Shown: positions 18,865-26,669 of the stretch, piece by piece
Numbering within the stretch: position 1 is the first letter of the stretch
Layout of the letters: each line of letters begins with the position of its first letter
NCBI RefSeq assembly: GCF_003751085.1
Contig: NZ_RJJY01000001.1
Coordinates: 2,790,001-2,854,000 of the forward strand
Reading direction: 5' to 3'
DNA from: Micromonospora sp. Llam0
GTDB lineage: Bacteria; Actinomycetota; Actinomycetes; Mycobacteriales; Micromonosporaceae
DNA length: 64,000 bases
Notes under the pieces: model-generated
Seen by the model: only the letters and a program-made list of their open reading frames with translations
Told to the model about the DNA's origin: nothing
Databases searched by the model: none
Made by a program: the position numbers and the translations under genes

Positions 18865-18889
18865 GCAACTGAGGGTGTTCAACATTTGC
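18865..18889. promoter_or_regulatory. StrR-type operator, site 3 (imperfect)
   Basis: GCAACTG (18865-18871), 11-nt spacer, CATTTGC (18883-18889); one mismatch from a perfect repeat. The right arm overlaps the -35 box of the promoter for the rightward operon, a sensible place for an activator. Confidence 0.5.
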
Positions 18890-18914
18890 CACGCTTCAGG
18901 TGTTGCCGTAGGGT
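18886..18914 (+). promoter_or_regulatory. Candidate activator-dependent promoter
   Basis: TTGCCA (18886-18891), exact 17-nt spacer, TAGGGT (18909-18914). The poor -10 box and the overlap with operator site 3 fit a promoter that needs an activator. It would give a leader of about 185 nt before the glycosyltransferase at 19106. Confidence 0.4.
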
Positions 18915-19105
18915 TGTGGAGCATCGACATTAAGGTTACGTTTGCCGAGTTGGTCACATTGACTGCCCTTGGCAAATAGCGCCAGGCACCGGATTGCCGA
19001 GGTTCAGAGAGACTCAGCGAGCCCGTGCGCACCTCGCCGACTCGAGGCAGAGTGTCTGCGAATAGCCTCGTCGGTCGTTGGTGGACGTCCAGGAAGGCCC
19101 TCGTT

Positions 19106-20359
19106 ATGCGGATTCTCGCTAGTGCCGAAGCATTCGGGTACGGACCCGCCTCCAAGCTCGTGACTATATGCAGCGAGCTCAACCGACACCATGCCGCAGT
19201 GGACTTCAAGGGAGCCGACGTAGCCTTCGACTTCGCCAAGGGCAACGCCGCCGAATTCCATTCCACCGAGCGACTCGACCGGATGACCGATCTCGCCACG
19301 GTGCCGCCGCACAGCTATGACGGCGCCATCAGCGTCATGGATCCGTTCCTCACTCTGTGGGCGGCGTTCCACGAGATTCCCTGCATCTATGTCGACAGCC
19401 TGTATTGGTTCTGGACGTGGCCCGTCGAGTCCGAGGCCGCTTTGCAGAAGAAGGCCGCCGAGCTGCTCAGCCTGGACACCGTCGGCGAAGCACTGGCAGC
19501 GCTCGCGGACGTCTCCATGCACGACGCCCAGTACGTCGCCCACCACCTGGCAACGGAATCGTGCGTGCAGCGCTCGGCGACCGGCGCCCGGCGCGGGCTC
19601 ATGTCCGGGCATACCGGTGCGGACTACGTCGACGCGATCGTGGACACGAGCCGGCGCCGTCCCACCGAACCGGACATCTGGCTCGCCACCACGAGCGGGC
19701 TACTCAACCCGCTGGTGTCGCCCGAGCTGGCCGTCAGCTGGGTGCACTCCGTGTTCCTCCTGCTCGTCGAGGCGATGGCCGAGGCGGGCGAGGACACACC
19801 GGTCATCGTCGCCGGCAACCCGGAGATACTCGTCCTCGCCGGCACGGACGCGCCCGGTCGCCTGGTCATCAAGCCGCTCGACCACGCCGGGATCCTGTCG
19901 GCAATGAACAGCGCGATCGGCTGTCTCTCCCCGCCCGGCCTGACGACGATGCTCGAGGCCACGGCGTACGGCGCACCACTGATCCTGCTCCCGGAACAGC
20001 ACTACGGCCATTTCGCCAACTACGACCTCATGTCGCAGCAGGGTGCCAGCACCCGCTTTCCGCAGGCGTTGGTGGGGACGCGGATCGAGGTCGACCACAC
20101 CAGCGACATGCTCGCCAAGACCGAAGCGCTCATCCTCGGCCTGGCCGGACACCGCACGCAGCGGTCGCCACTATGGCGGGACCTGGTCGAGGCCGTCGCC
20201 GAGGGGGTGACGAGCATCCGCGCGGACCGGGCCGCCCGGGCCTCGGCCCAGGCATCGGTGATCCGCCGGGCGGTCGGGGGCTTCGCCGGGACGGTGCAGG
20301 TCGTCGACCGTGCGCTGGCCGTTTTCGGGAATTCCGGAGCGGGAACGACACCAGGCTGA
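19106..20359 (+). CDS. GT-B glycosyltransferase resembling cytosylglucuronate synthases
   Basis: A 417-residue GT-B-type protein. The N-terminal MRILASAEAFGYGPASKL opening, the YDGAISVMDP segment and CIYVDSLYWFWTW recall cytosylglucuronate (CGA) synthases of nucleoside-antibiotic clusters. The C-terminal half has SPPGLTTMLEATAYGAPLILLPEQ, the donor-binding face of GT-B enzymes. This is family resemblance recalled by eye, not a search result. ATG 19106 with AGGAAGG upstream is preferred to the longer frame from 19025. It is the first gene of the rightward operon, behind operator site 3. If the resemblance holds it would glycosylate a base or other aglycone early in the pathway; no cytosine-producing hydrolase is seen in the window. 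Confidence 0.62.
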   Translation: MRILASAEAFGYGPASKLVTICSELNRHHAAVDFKGADVAFDFAKGNAAEFHSTERLDRMTDLATVPPHSYDGAISVMDPFLTLWAAFHEIPCIYVDSLYWFWTWPVESEAALQKKAAELLSLDTVGEALAALADVSMHDAQYVAHHLATESCVQRSATGARRGLMSGHTGADYVDAIVDTSRRRPTEPDIWLATTSGLLNPLVSPELAVSWVHSVFLLLVEAMAEAGEDTPVIVAGNPEILVLAGTDAPGRLVIKPLDHAGILSAMNSAIGCLSPPGLTTMLEATAYGAPLILLPEQHYGHFANYDLMSQQGASTRFPQALVGTRIEVDHTSDMLAKTEALILGLAGHRTQRSPLWRDLVEAVAEGVTSIRADRAARASAQASVIRRAVGGFAGTVQVVDRALAVFGNSGAGTTPG

Positions 20360-20373
20360 AAGGTGAGGACCGG

Positions 20374-21213
20374 GTGAAGCTTTCCTACAGCACGCTGGCC
20401 TGTCCGGCATGGAGCTGGCAACATGCCGTCGACGTGGCTCGCACGCTGAACTACGACGGCATCGAGTGGCGGCTGGTCGACGGCAAGATGATCGACTCGG
20501 ATTTCCCGCCCGGCCGGGCCCGGGAGATCACGGCGGCCGTCACCGCGGCCGGCCTCGCGGTGCCGGCGCTCGACACCAGTGTTCAACTGACCGCACCACC
20601 CGGGGCACGACGGGAGGCGATGCTCGACGACGTACGCCGATATCTGACGCTGGCCGGGCATTTCGCCGCGAGCTTCCTGCGGGTGTTCGCCGGGACCTAC
20701 GCGCAGGAGATCGAGGACGCGCAGGCCCAGGAGTGGACCCAGGACGCGCTACGGGCGCTGCAGCCGGCGCTGGACGACACGCCGGTGCGGCTGGCGATCG
20801 AGCTGCACGACTGCGGGTGGAATCGTGCGGAGATCCGAGGGGTCACCTCCAGCGACTTCATCACCGAGCTCATCGACGCCGTGGGCACCAGGAGCGCGGG
20901 CGTGCAGTGGGACGTGGGGAACTCCATTGCCGAAGGCGAGGCCCCGGAGACCACCTGGAGCAAGATCGCCCCCGTCCTCACCTACCTGCAGATCAAGGAC
21001 ATGAGCCGGGACAGCGACGGCCATTGGCGTTACGTCCCGATGGGCGCGGGCGAGCTGCCCCTGGCCTCCATCCTCGACCTGGTCCGCGCCTCGGGGTTCA
21101 CCGGCTGGGTGTCCTTCGAGTGGGAGAAGTGGTGGCACCCCGAGATCGCCGAGGCCGAGGACGTCCTGCCCGGATTCGTCTCATACATGAGGTCCGGTCC
21201 GGCCGGCCGGTGA
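20374..21213 (+). CDS. Sugar phosphate isomerase/epimerase-like TIM-barrel protein
   Basis: A 279-residue AP-endonuclease-2-type TIM barrel, the fold of xylose isomerase-like and inosose-modifying enzymes. Visible metal or substrate residues are in AIELHDCGWN, VQWDVGNSI, YLQIKDM and WVSFEWEKWW, in the order expected for the barrel strands. The GTG start at 20374 follows AGGTGAGGA and lies 14 bp after the glycosyltransferase gene. With the Gfo/Idh/MocA oxidoreductase directly downstream it resembles pairs that oxidise and isomerise sugars or cyclitols. Its likely role is remodelling of the sugar moiety; the substrate cannot be assigned. Confidence 0.82.
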   Translation: MKLSYSTLACPAWSWQHAVDVARTLNYDGIEWRLVDGKMIDSDFPPGRAREITAAVTAAGLAVPALDTSVQLTAPPGARREAMLDDVRRYLTLAGHFAASFLRVFAGTYAQEIEDAQAQEWTQDALRALQPALDDTPVRLAIELHDCGWNRAEIRGVTSSDFITELIDAVGTRSAGVQWDVGNSIAEGEAPETTWSKIAPVLTYLQIKDMSRDSDGHWRYVPMGAGELPLASILDLVRASGFTGWVSFEWEKWWHPEIAEAEDVLPGFVSYMRSGPAGR

Positions 21214-21265
21214 GACCTGGGGTGCCGGCTCATCCAGCGACGAGGACGGAAGGACGGATCGCGAC

Positions 21266-22294
21266 GTGGTTCACCACGGGATCATCGGGTGCGGACGGGT
21301 CGCGCCCAATCATGTCGACGGTTTCCGCGCGGCCGGGCGATACGGCGTCGGCTGGGCCTGTGACCGTGACGCACGTGTCCTGAAGGAGTTCGCGCTCGCC
21401 CACGGGATCGCCCGTTCCACCACCAAGGTGGACGAGGTGCTGGAGGATTCCGAGGTGATCAGCGTCTCGGTGGCCGTCGATCACGCGCAGCACGCCGCAC
21501 TGGCCGAACGGGCCCTGGTCGCCGGCAAGCACGTGGTCTGTGAGAAACCCCTGGCGCTGACCATGGACGACGCCGGACGACTCGTCGCGCTCGCGGCCGA
21601 GCGGGACCTGGTGCTGTCGGTCATCTCTCAGCACCGCTACGACCCCTTGGTGCTGGAGGTGCGCCGATGGCTGCAGGCCGGACTGCTCGGCCGGATGCTC
21701 TACGCCCAGGTGTCGCTGGCCGCGCAGCGCGAGCCCGAGTACTACCGGGACAGCTACTGGCGCGGGACATGGTCCGGCGAGGGTGGTTCGGCCCTGATCA
21801 ACCAGGGTTATCACGTTCTCGACGTGACCAGGCTCCTGCTCGGCGAGCTCTCCGTCGAGGCGGCCGTGGCGCGAACCGCCCTGCTGGACACGGTGATGGA
21901 GACGGAGGACAACCTCAGCGCCCTGCTCACCGCCGGGCCGGTCCCGGTCACGCTCAACGTCACGGTCGCGGCGAGGACGCTATGGCGGACCCGCATCCAG
22001 CTGGTCGGCACGCAGGGCTACGTCGAGTTCGACCTGGACCACCCCGGTACGCTCCACCACGCCGAGGGCAGCCCGCTCCTTCTGGAGGCAGCGGGCAGGC
22101 TCCGCGAACAGGCCGAGGAACCACCGCCGCCGGGGGTCGGCTATTACGGCATCTCCCATCGCCGGCAGATCGCAACCTTCGTCGAGGCGGTGATGGACGG
22201 GCGACCGCGGGAGGACCCGCGGGCCGGGCTCGGCATGGTCGAGTTGCTCGGCCGTCTCTACTCGGCCACGCAATTCGCTGACCGGCGGAAGTGA
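21266..22294 (+). CDS. Gfo/Idh/MocA-family oxidoreductase
   Basis: A 342-residue NAD(P)-dependent oxidoreductase. The Rossmann domain begins HHGIIGCGRVAPNH, the family hallmark CEKPLALTMDDA contains the catalytic-region EKP, and GGSALINQGYHVLDV carries the conserved histidine of the second domain. Family members oxidise or reduce a hydroxyl or keto group of sugars, sugar nucleotides or inositols. GTG 21266 is preceded by GAAGGA at a slightly long distance. It lies 52 bp after the isomerase and 7 bp before the GT4 gene, so it is in the same operon. It probably works with the isomerase and aldo/keto reductase in making an unusual sugar. Confidence 0.9.
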   Translation: MVHHGIIGCGRVAPNHVDGFRAAGRYGVGWACDRDARVLKEFALAHGIARSTTKVDEVLEDSEVISVSVAVDHAQHAALAERALVAGKHVVCEKPLALTMDDAGRLVALAAERDLVLSVISQHRYDPLVLEVRRWLQAGLLGRMLYAQVSLAAQREPEYYRDSYWRGTWSGEGGSALINQGYHVLDVTRLLLGELSVEAAVARTALLDTVMETEDNLSALLTAGPVPVTLNVTVAARTLWRTRIQLVGTQGYVEFDLDHPGTLHHAEGSPLLLEAAGRLREQAEEPPPPGVGYYGISHRRQIATFVEAVMDGRPREDPRAGLGMVELLGRLYSATQFADRRK

Positions 22295-22301
22295 GGACGA
22301 C

Positions 22302-23366
22302 ATGGCGGACGAGATCCGGATCCTGGCCCAGCATCTGAGCGGCCGAAAAGGCGGAATGCTCGACATCGAGCTCATCTACGAGGGGATGCGTTCCGACGGT
22401 CGGGTGGTGGCCGAGTCCTACTCGACCACCGCGCTGCTGGGCGGTGGCTGGGACATCGTGCACCTGTCATGGCCCGAGTGGACCATCCGCCGCGATCGCG
22501 GCCCGGTCGTCGCCGCCGCGGACGCCGCGCGGATGCTCGCCGTCCTGCGCCTGGCCCAGGCCCGGGGATCGCGAATCGTTTGGACCGCCTACAACCACTG
22601 GCCGCACGAGTGGCACCAGTACCGGGTCGCGGACATGTATCTCCAGGCATTCTCCATGCTGGCCGACCAGGTCATCTGCAACTCCCAGACGCTGCTGGAC
22701 GAGTTCATCCGCACCTATCCGGCGATCCGTACCGCCGACTGCCGGGTGATACCCCAGGGGCACTATCGCGGCGTCTATCCGGACACCGGCGCCACGACGG
22801 AAGAGGCTCGGAGCAGGCTCGGCCTGCCGCAGGACGCCACCGTCCTGCTCTGTCTCGGTGTGGCCCGGCGCTACAAGAACCTGCTGCCACTGCTGCGCTC
22901 GTACCGGGAGGTCGCCGCCGACCACGAGGACACCGTGCTGCTGATCGCCGGCGAGGCGATCGAGGCGGAGTTCGGCCGCCAGCTGCGGCGGGAAGCTGCG
23001 GGTCTGCCCGGCGTCCGGCTGGATCTGCACCACATCTCCGACGAGGAGATCCAGTACTACTTCAGGGCGGCCGACCGGTTCGTGATCCCGACGTCGCTGC
23101 CGATGAGTTCGGCCAGCACGATGTTGGCGCTGACCTTCGACTGCCCGGTCCTCGGTCCACACCGGGGCAGTTTCCTGGAACTGCGCGAGATTCTCGGCTC
23201 CTCCTGGATCTCGACCTACGAGGGCGGGATACGCCCGCAGGTCCTGCGCGACGCGCTCACGGTCTCCCGTCCGGTGGGCCGACCCGCCCTCGGCGAGGAG
23301 TTCGGATACTCCGCGATCGGCGAGGCGCATCTTCGCGCCTTCCGAGAGTTGGCAGGCAGGTCATGA
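22302..23366 (+). CDS. GT4-like glycosyltransferase
   Basis: A 354-residue GT-B glycosyltransferase. The N-terminal half includes DIVHLSWPEW and VWTAYNHWPH, which fit an acceptor-binding domain. The C-terminal half has LLCLGVARRYKNLLPLL, a donor-binding motif of family 4, then LHHISDEEIQYYFRAAD and a PTSLPMSSASTMLALTF stretch in place of the usual EGFGLPxLEA region. The lost EX7E glutamates are worth noting and could change donor use. A GTGAGGAC ribosome site precedes the ATG. Second glycosyltransferase of the operon, so at least two sugar transfers are expected. Confidence 0.8.
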   Translation: MADEIRILAQHLSGRKGGMLDIELIYEGMRSDGRVVAESYSTTALLGGGWDIVHLSWPEWTIRRDRGPVVAAADAARMLAVLRLAQARGSRIVWTAYNHWPHEWHQYRVADMYLQAFSMLADQVICNSQTLLDEFIRTYPAIRTADCRVIPQGHYRGVYPDTGATTEEARSRLGLPQDATVLLCLGVARRYKNLLPLLRSYREVAADHEDTVLLIAGEAIEAEFGRQLRREAAGLPGVRLDLHHISDEEIQYYFRAADRFVIPTSLPMSSASTMLALTFDCPVLGPHRGSFLELREILGSSWISTYEGGIRPQVLRDALTVSRPVGRPALGEEFGYSAIGEAHLRAFRELAGRS

Positions 23367-23397
23367 GGGCATGACCCACCGCACAGGGAGCGACAGC

Positions 23398-24258
23398 ATG
23401 GGAAATCCTCTCCGCGATCAGCTGGCCACCGAACGCGGCCGGCCGGCCTTCGGCCTGCTTCCTCTGGCCGTGCCCGGGCGTCCGTCCGTGGACTACGCGA
23501 TGGCCATGATAAAGCTCGCGCTCGACGCCGGTGTCCGGTTGATCGACACCGCGGACATCTACGGCCTCCAGGACGAACCGCTCGGCTACACCGAACGGCT
23601 GCTGGGCGACCTGCTGGGCCACCTGCCACAGGAGGATCGGCCGATCGTCACGACGAAGGGAGGCATGGTGCACCTGCCCTCCGGGCGGCGGGGCTGCGAT
23701 GGTCGTCCGGAACACCTGCACCGGGCCTGCCGCGAGTCGCTGCGCCGGCTGGGCACCGACGCCATCGACATCTACCAGCTGCACCGGCCGGATCCCGGAG
23801 TTCCCTACGCAGACAGCCTCGGCGCGCTCCGGGAACTGGTCGATCAGGGCCTCATTCGCGGTGCCGGGGTTGACAATGTCGACGCCGTTCAATTCGATCA
23901 GGCGGGCGCGGTGCTCGGCGACGACTTGGTGCTCGTGCAGAACCGGTTCTCGGTCGAGGACCACACGGACACCGAGGTGCTGTCGCGGTGCGTGCGGCGT
24001 GGTGTCGCCTACGCGCCTTGCGAGCCGCTGGGCGGGCTCGGCCGCGGGTCCGGCCTGGCCGAGCGCAGACCTGCGCTCGGCCGCCTCGCCCGGCGCCGGA
24101 ACGTTTCCGCGCAGCGCGTCGCGCTCGCGTGGCTGCTGACCCGTCATCCGTACGCGACCCCGGTGATCGGCACGAGCAACACGGAGCACCTGCTGGACGC
24201 CCTGGAGGCCGGGCACCTGCAGCTGTCCGACGCCGACCTGGAGGAACTGGCCGCCTAG
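23398..24258 (+). CDS. Aldo/keto reductase
   Basis: A 286-residue TIM-barrel NADPH-dependent reductase. The catalytic tetrad positions are visible: Asp in RLIDTADIYG, Tyr within DIYGLQDEPLGY, Lys in IVTTKGGM and His in YQLHRPDP. The cofactor-binding end has TPVIGTSNTEHL. I prefer ATG 23398, which has AGGGAG 8 nt upstream, over ATG 23371, whose ribosome site is too close. Expected role is reduction of a keto-sugar or keto-cyclitol made by the preceding oxidoreductase and isomerase. The gene is co-directional with a 31-bp gap upstream and lies 43 bp before the radical SAM gene. Confidence 0.87.
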   Translation: MGNPLRDQLATERGRPAFGLLPLAVPGRPSVDYAMAMIKLALDAGVRLIDTADIYGLQDEPLGYTERLLGDLLGHLPQEDRPIVTTKGGMVHLPSGRRGCDGRPEHLHRACRESLRRLGTDAIDIYQLHRPDPGVPYADSLGALRELVDQGLIRGAGVDNVDAVQFDQAGAVLGDDLVLVQNRFSVEDHTDTEVLSRCVRRGVAYAPCEPLGGLGRGSGLAERRPALGRLARRRNVSAQRVALAWLLTRHPYATPVIGTSNTEHLLDALEAGHLQLSDADLEELAA

Positions 24259-24301
24259 CCGGTTCCGGCCACTTCCGGCAATGTGCCATGTGAGGAGCGT
24301 T

Positions 24302-25897
24302 ATGCGTAGTTTACTGCTGTCCGGTCTGGGCGTGACGTACCGCAACTCGTCCTACTTCGACGCAACCCTGTTCCGCGACGAGATCGACGAGCGGGCAAAG
24401 GCCATGCTCGAGCACGCTGGACTGGCGGGTGTGCGGATCAGGAACTTCTCCTTCCTGGACGGCGCCGTCCGCCGGCCGCTGCTGCGGCCGCCGGACCCCG
24501 TCCCCCATCTGACCTCCTTCACCCTGGAGTCGATCCTGGAGGCGGCGGGGCAGGAGTACATCAGGATCCCGCTGGAGGACGTGTGGACCGGCCTAGCGAC
24601 AGCACCGGCCGTCGATGTGGACGTCATCCTGCTCAGCACCACGTACATCTGGAACCGGTCGATGCTGGGTCGGGCCCTCGATTGGGCACGGGTGCACCTG
24701 CCCGGTGTGCCCATCGTGGCCGGCGGCCAATACACGAATCTCAAGTACGCGAACATCATGCGCGCCTATCCCGACGTCGCCGGCGTCGTGCGCGGCGACG
24801 CGGAGAGCGCGCTGCCGCTCCTGCTTCAGACGCTCGCCTGCCACGGTGACCTGGGGCAGGTGCCCAATCTGGTGTGGCGGGACGGCGACCGGACCAGGAT
24901 CAATCCCCTCCAGTACGTCGACCTCGAAACGCATCCCTCGCCGTCGTTCCCCGGCAGACTCAGAAGTGTGCCGTACGAGTCGATGCGAGGCTGCCCCTTC
25001 GACTGCAAGTTCTGCTCGTTCCCGGCGGCTTCGCCCAAGTGGCGTTACAAGTCCGCGCACAAGATCGCGGCCGACTGGCAACGCTACAGTGCCGAGAACG
25101 GTGCGGAGTCCATCGACGCGATGGACTCAACCTTCACCGTTCCGCCCACCCGGCTCCGTGAACTGACGAAGATCCTTCCGGGGGCCAAGGTGCCGCACTG
25201 GTCCTGTTTCTCCCGGGCCAACGTCTTCACCTCCCCTGAGTTCGTCGAGGACCTGCTGGCGGCGAACTGCGCGAACGTCGAGATCGGCTTCGAGTCGATG
25301 CATGACCGGACTCTCAAGCGGATGAGCAAGCGGGTCACGGCCAAACAGAACAGGCGTGCCTACGAGCTTCTCAGCAACAGCGACCTGGGCTTCGGAACCT
25401 GCTTCATGGTCGGCTACCCCGGTGAGACCGCAGAGGAGTTCGAGGTGACCCGGCGGTTCATCGTTGATGAGCACTCGGGCCGTTTCTCACTGCATCTGTT
25501 CTCACTGAGCGACGAGACGATGCCCCTGTGGGAGGACCGCGAGGAGTTGCAGATCGTCGTGGACGATCTGCTCGACCCGGACTCGGCCTGGTCCCACGTC
25601 GGCATGAACATCGACGAGGCGCGCAAGCTCCAAGCCGAGACGCTGGACGAGGTGAGGCGACGAAACGATACTGCGGTGGCCTCGCTGTGGCAGCGTGAGT
25701 ACCAGCGGCCCCTGCTCCCCACCGTGGGCCCCCGGTCGAACCTTGTCCTGGAGAAGGCGATCGAACGCCTGGCCCTGTGCTCCCGGGACCATGAGACCGT
25801 GCAGGAGGCGGCGGCCGCGGCGCGGTCACACGTGGGCGAGCTCAAGGAAATGGGTGTCGAACTGGACCCGGGATCCCCGCTTGAGTCGCGGCCGTGA
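24302..25897 (+). CDS. B12-binding-type radical SAM enzyme
   Basis: A 531-residue radical SAM protein. The [4Fe-4S] motif is CPFDCKFC near residue 230, inside ESMRGCPFDCKFCSFP. The 200 residues before it form a Rossmann-like domain (VDVILLSTTYIW, GVPIVAGGQYTN) as in cobalamin-dependent members, but without the DxHxxG cobalamin histidine, which is common in class B radical SAM methyltransferases. ANVEIGFESMHDRTLKRMSK belongs to the barrel. Such enzymes methylate unactivated carbon or rearrange carbon skeletons. ATG 24302 follows GAGGAG. Its 3' end overlaps the convergent methyltransferase gene by 56 bp. In this operon C-methylation of a sugar or amino acid is plausible. Confidence 0.85.
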   Translation: MRSLLLSGLGVTYRNSSYFDATLFRDEIDERAKAMLEHAGLAGVRIRNFSFLDGAVRRPLLRPPDPVPHLTSFTLESILEAAGQEYIRIPLEDVWTGLATAPAVDVDVILLSTTYIWNRSMLGRALDWARVHLPGVPIVAGGQYTNLKYANIMRAYPDVAGVVRGDAESALPLLLQTLACHGDLGQVPNLVWRDGDRTRINPLQYVDLETHPSPSFPGRLRSVPYESMRGCPFDCKFCSFPAASPKWRYKSAHKIAADWQRYSAENGAESIDAMDSTFTVPPTRLRELTKILPGAKVPHWSCFSRANVFTSPEFVEDLLAANCANVEIGFESMHDRTLKRMSKRVTAKQNRRAYELLSNSDLGFGTCFMVGYPGETAEEFEVTRRFIVDEHSGRFSLHLFSLSDETMPLWEDREELQIVVDDLLDPDSAWSHVGMNIDEARKLQAETLDEVRRRNDTAVASLWQREYQRPLLPTVGPRSNLVLEKAIERLALCSRDHETVQEAAAAARSHVGELKEMGVELDPGSPLESRP

Positions 25898-26564
25898 AGG
25901 CCGGGTTGTCGGCCAGCCAGTCCTTGATGAGACATTCCCAGTACTCCGGATGCACCATGTCCAGGCAGGTGTCGCGCCGCTCGAACTCGGGGCGACTGGT
26001 GAAGACCACGATGTTTTGCCGATACCAGCGCTTGACGCGCTTGTCAGTCCAGATGGCCGGCCGGACGACATCGACGGGCCAGAACCCGAGCCGGGAGAAC
26101 CTTTCGGCCCAGTACGACGGCCAGCGTTCGTTCACATGATGAGTGCCGCCCTGGCACGGGATCGCCGCCGAGAAGAGCACGGTGTCGGCATGCCTGACGA
26201 GTGATTCCACGAATGCGTCGGCGCAGGACTCGTCGAGATGTTCGGCCACCTCCAGCGACTCCACAAGATCGAACGTACGGCCCAGCGAGAACGGACGCCG
26301 CAGATCCATGGGCCGGAACAGCGAGGGCTCCATGTGCATCGTCGAACGATCGACGTAGTCGCCGTCGATTCCGAGCAGGTCGGTAATTCCCTGGTCGGCC
26401 CATTCGGCCAGCCATGATCCCCGGCCGCATCCGACATCGAGAACCGACCGGGGCCGGACAAGCTCATGGACCAGCGGGACCACGACCCGAGCTGATCCAC
26501 GAGAACCGTCATCAAGATCATCAAAGAAGGTTTGACCATAATGCGGTGCATGCTTTTCGGGCAT
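25842..26564 (-). CDS. Class I SAM methyltransferase
   Basis: A 240-residue methyltransferase with SAM motif SVLDVGCGRGSWL, the acidic LLGIDGDYVD strand end, DLVESLEVAEHLDE (motif II) and a final core near FTSRPEFERR. It is the only leftward gene of the right-hand group. I place the start at ATG 26564 because a -35/-10 pair with a 17-nt spacer ends 6 nt before it, predicting a leaderless mRNA; in-frame starts at 26603 and 26660 are possible. The 3' end overlaps the radical SAM gene on the other strand, so the two transcripts are antisense to each other there. Substrate unknown; sugar or carboxyl methylation are both possible. Confidence 0.78.
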   Translation of the reverse strand: MPEKHAPHYGQTFFDDLDDGSRGSARVVVPLVHELVRPRSVLDVGCGRGSWLAEWADQGITDLLGIDGDYVDRSTMHMEPSLFRPMDLRRPFSLGRTFDLVESLEVAEHLDESCADAFVESLVRHADTVLFSAAIPCQGGTHHVNERWPSYWAERFSRLGFWPVDVVRPAIWTDKRVKRWYRQNIVVFTSRPEFERRDTCLDMVHPEYWECLIKDWLADNPAFTAATQAGIPGPVRHPFP

Positions 26565-26570
26565 GAAGGC

Positions 26571-26599
26571 AGCATAACATCGCTTATCGACGCTGTAAA
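26571..26599 (-). promoter_or_regulatory. Promoter for the methyltransferase, leaderless geometry
   Basis: Leftward TTTACA (26594-26599), 17-nt spacer, TATGCT (26571-26576), then 6 nt to ATG 26564. Good spacing and a near-consensus -35 box. Confidence 0.55.
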
Positions 26600-26656
26600 T
26601 CATCGTGCCGGCGACCGCATCGTTAAGCGTCCACTGGCCCCACCGGAGACCGTATG

Positions 26657-26662
26657 CCATAA
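26657..26662 (+). promoter_or_regulatory. -10 box for the tandem P-loop gene
   Basis: CATAAT ends 7 nt before the GTG at 26670, which would make this transcript leaderless too. The -35 region (CTGGCC near 26634-26639) is weak. It lies back to back with the leftward methyltransferase promoter. Confidence 0.4.
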
Positions 26663-26669
26663 TGCCGGT

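Larger units (their letters stand above)
17714..19105. other. 1.4-kb divergent control region
   Basis: No convincing gene lies here. Short reading frames exist on both strands but none has a recognisable domain. It separates the leftward regulator from the rightward sugar operon. It contains two StrR-type operators (18601-18628 and 18865-18889), a promoter at 18886-18914 and an AT-richer patch around 18230-18300 that could hold a regulator promoter. Such length is unusual in this tightly packed locus and suggests complex regulation or gene loss. Confidence 0.5.
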
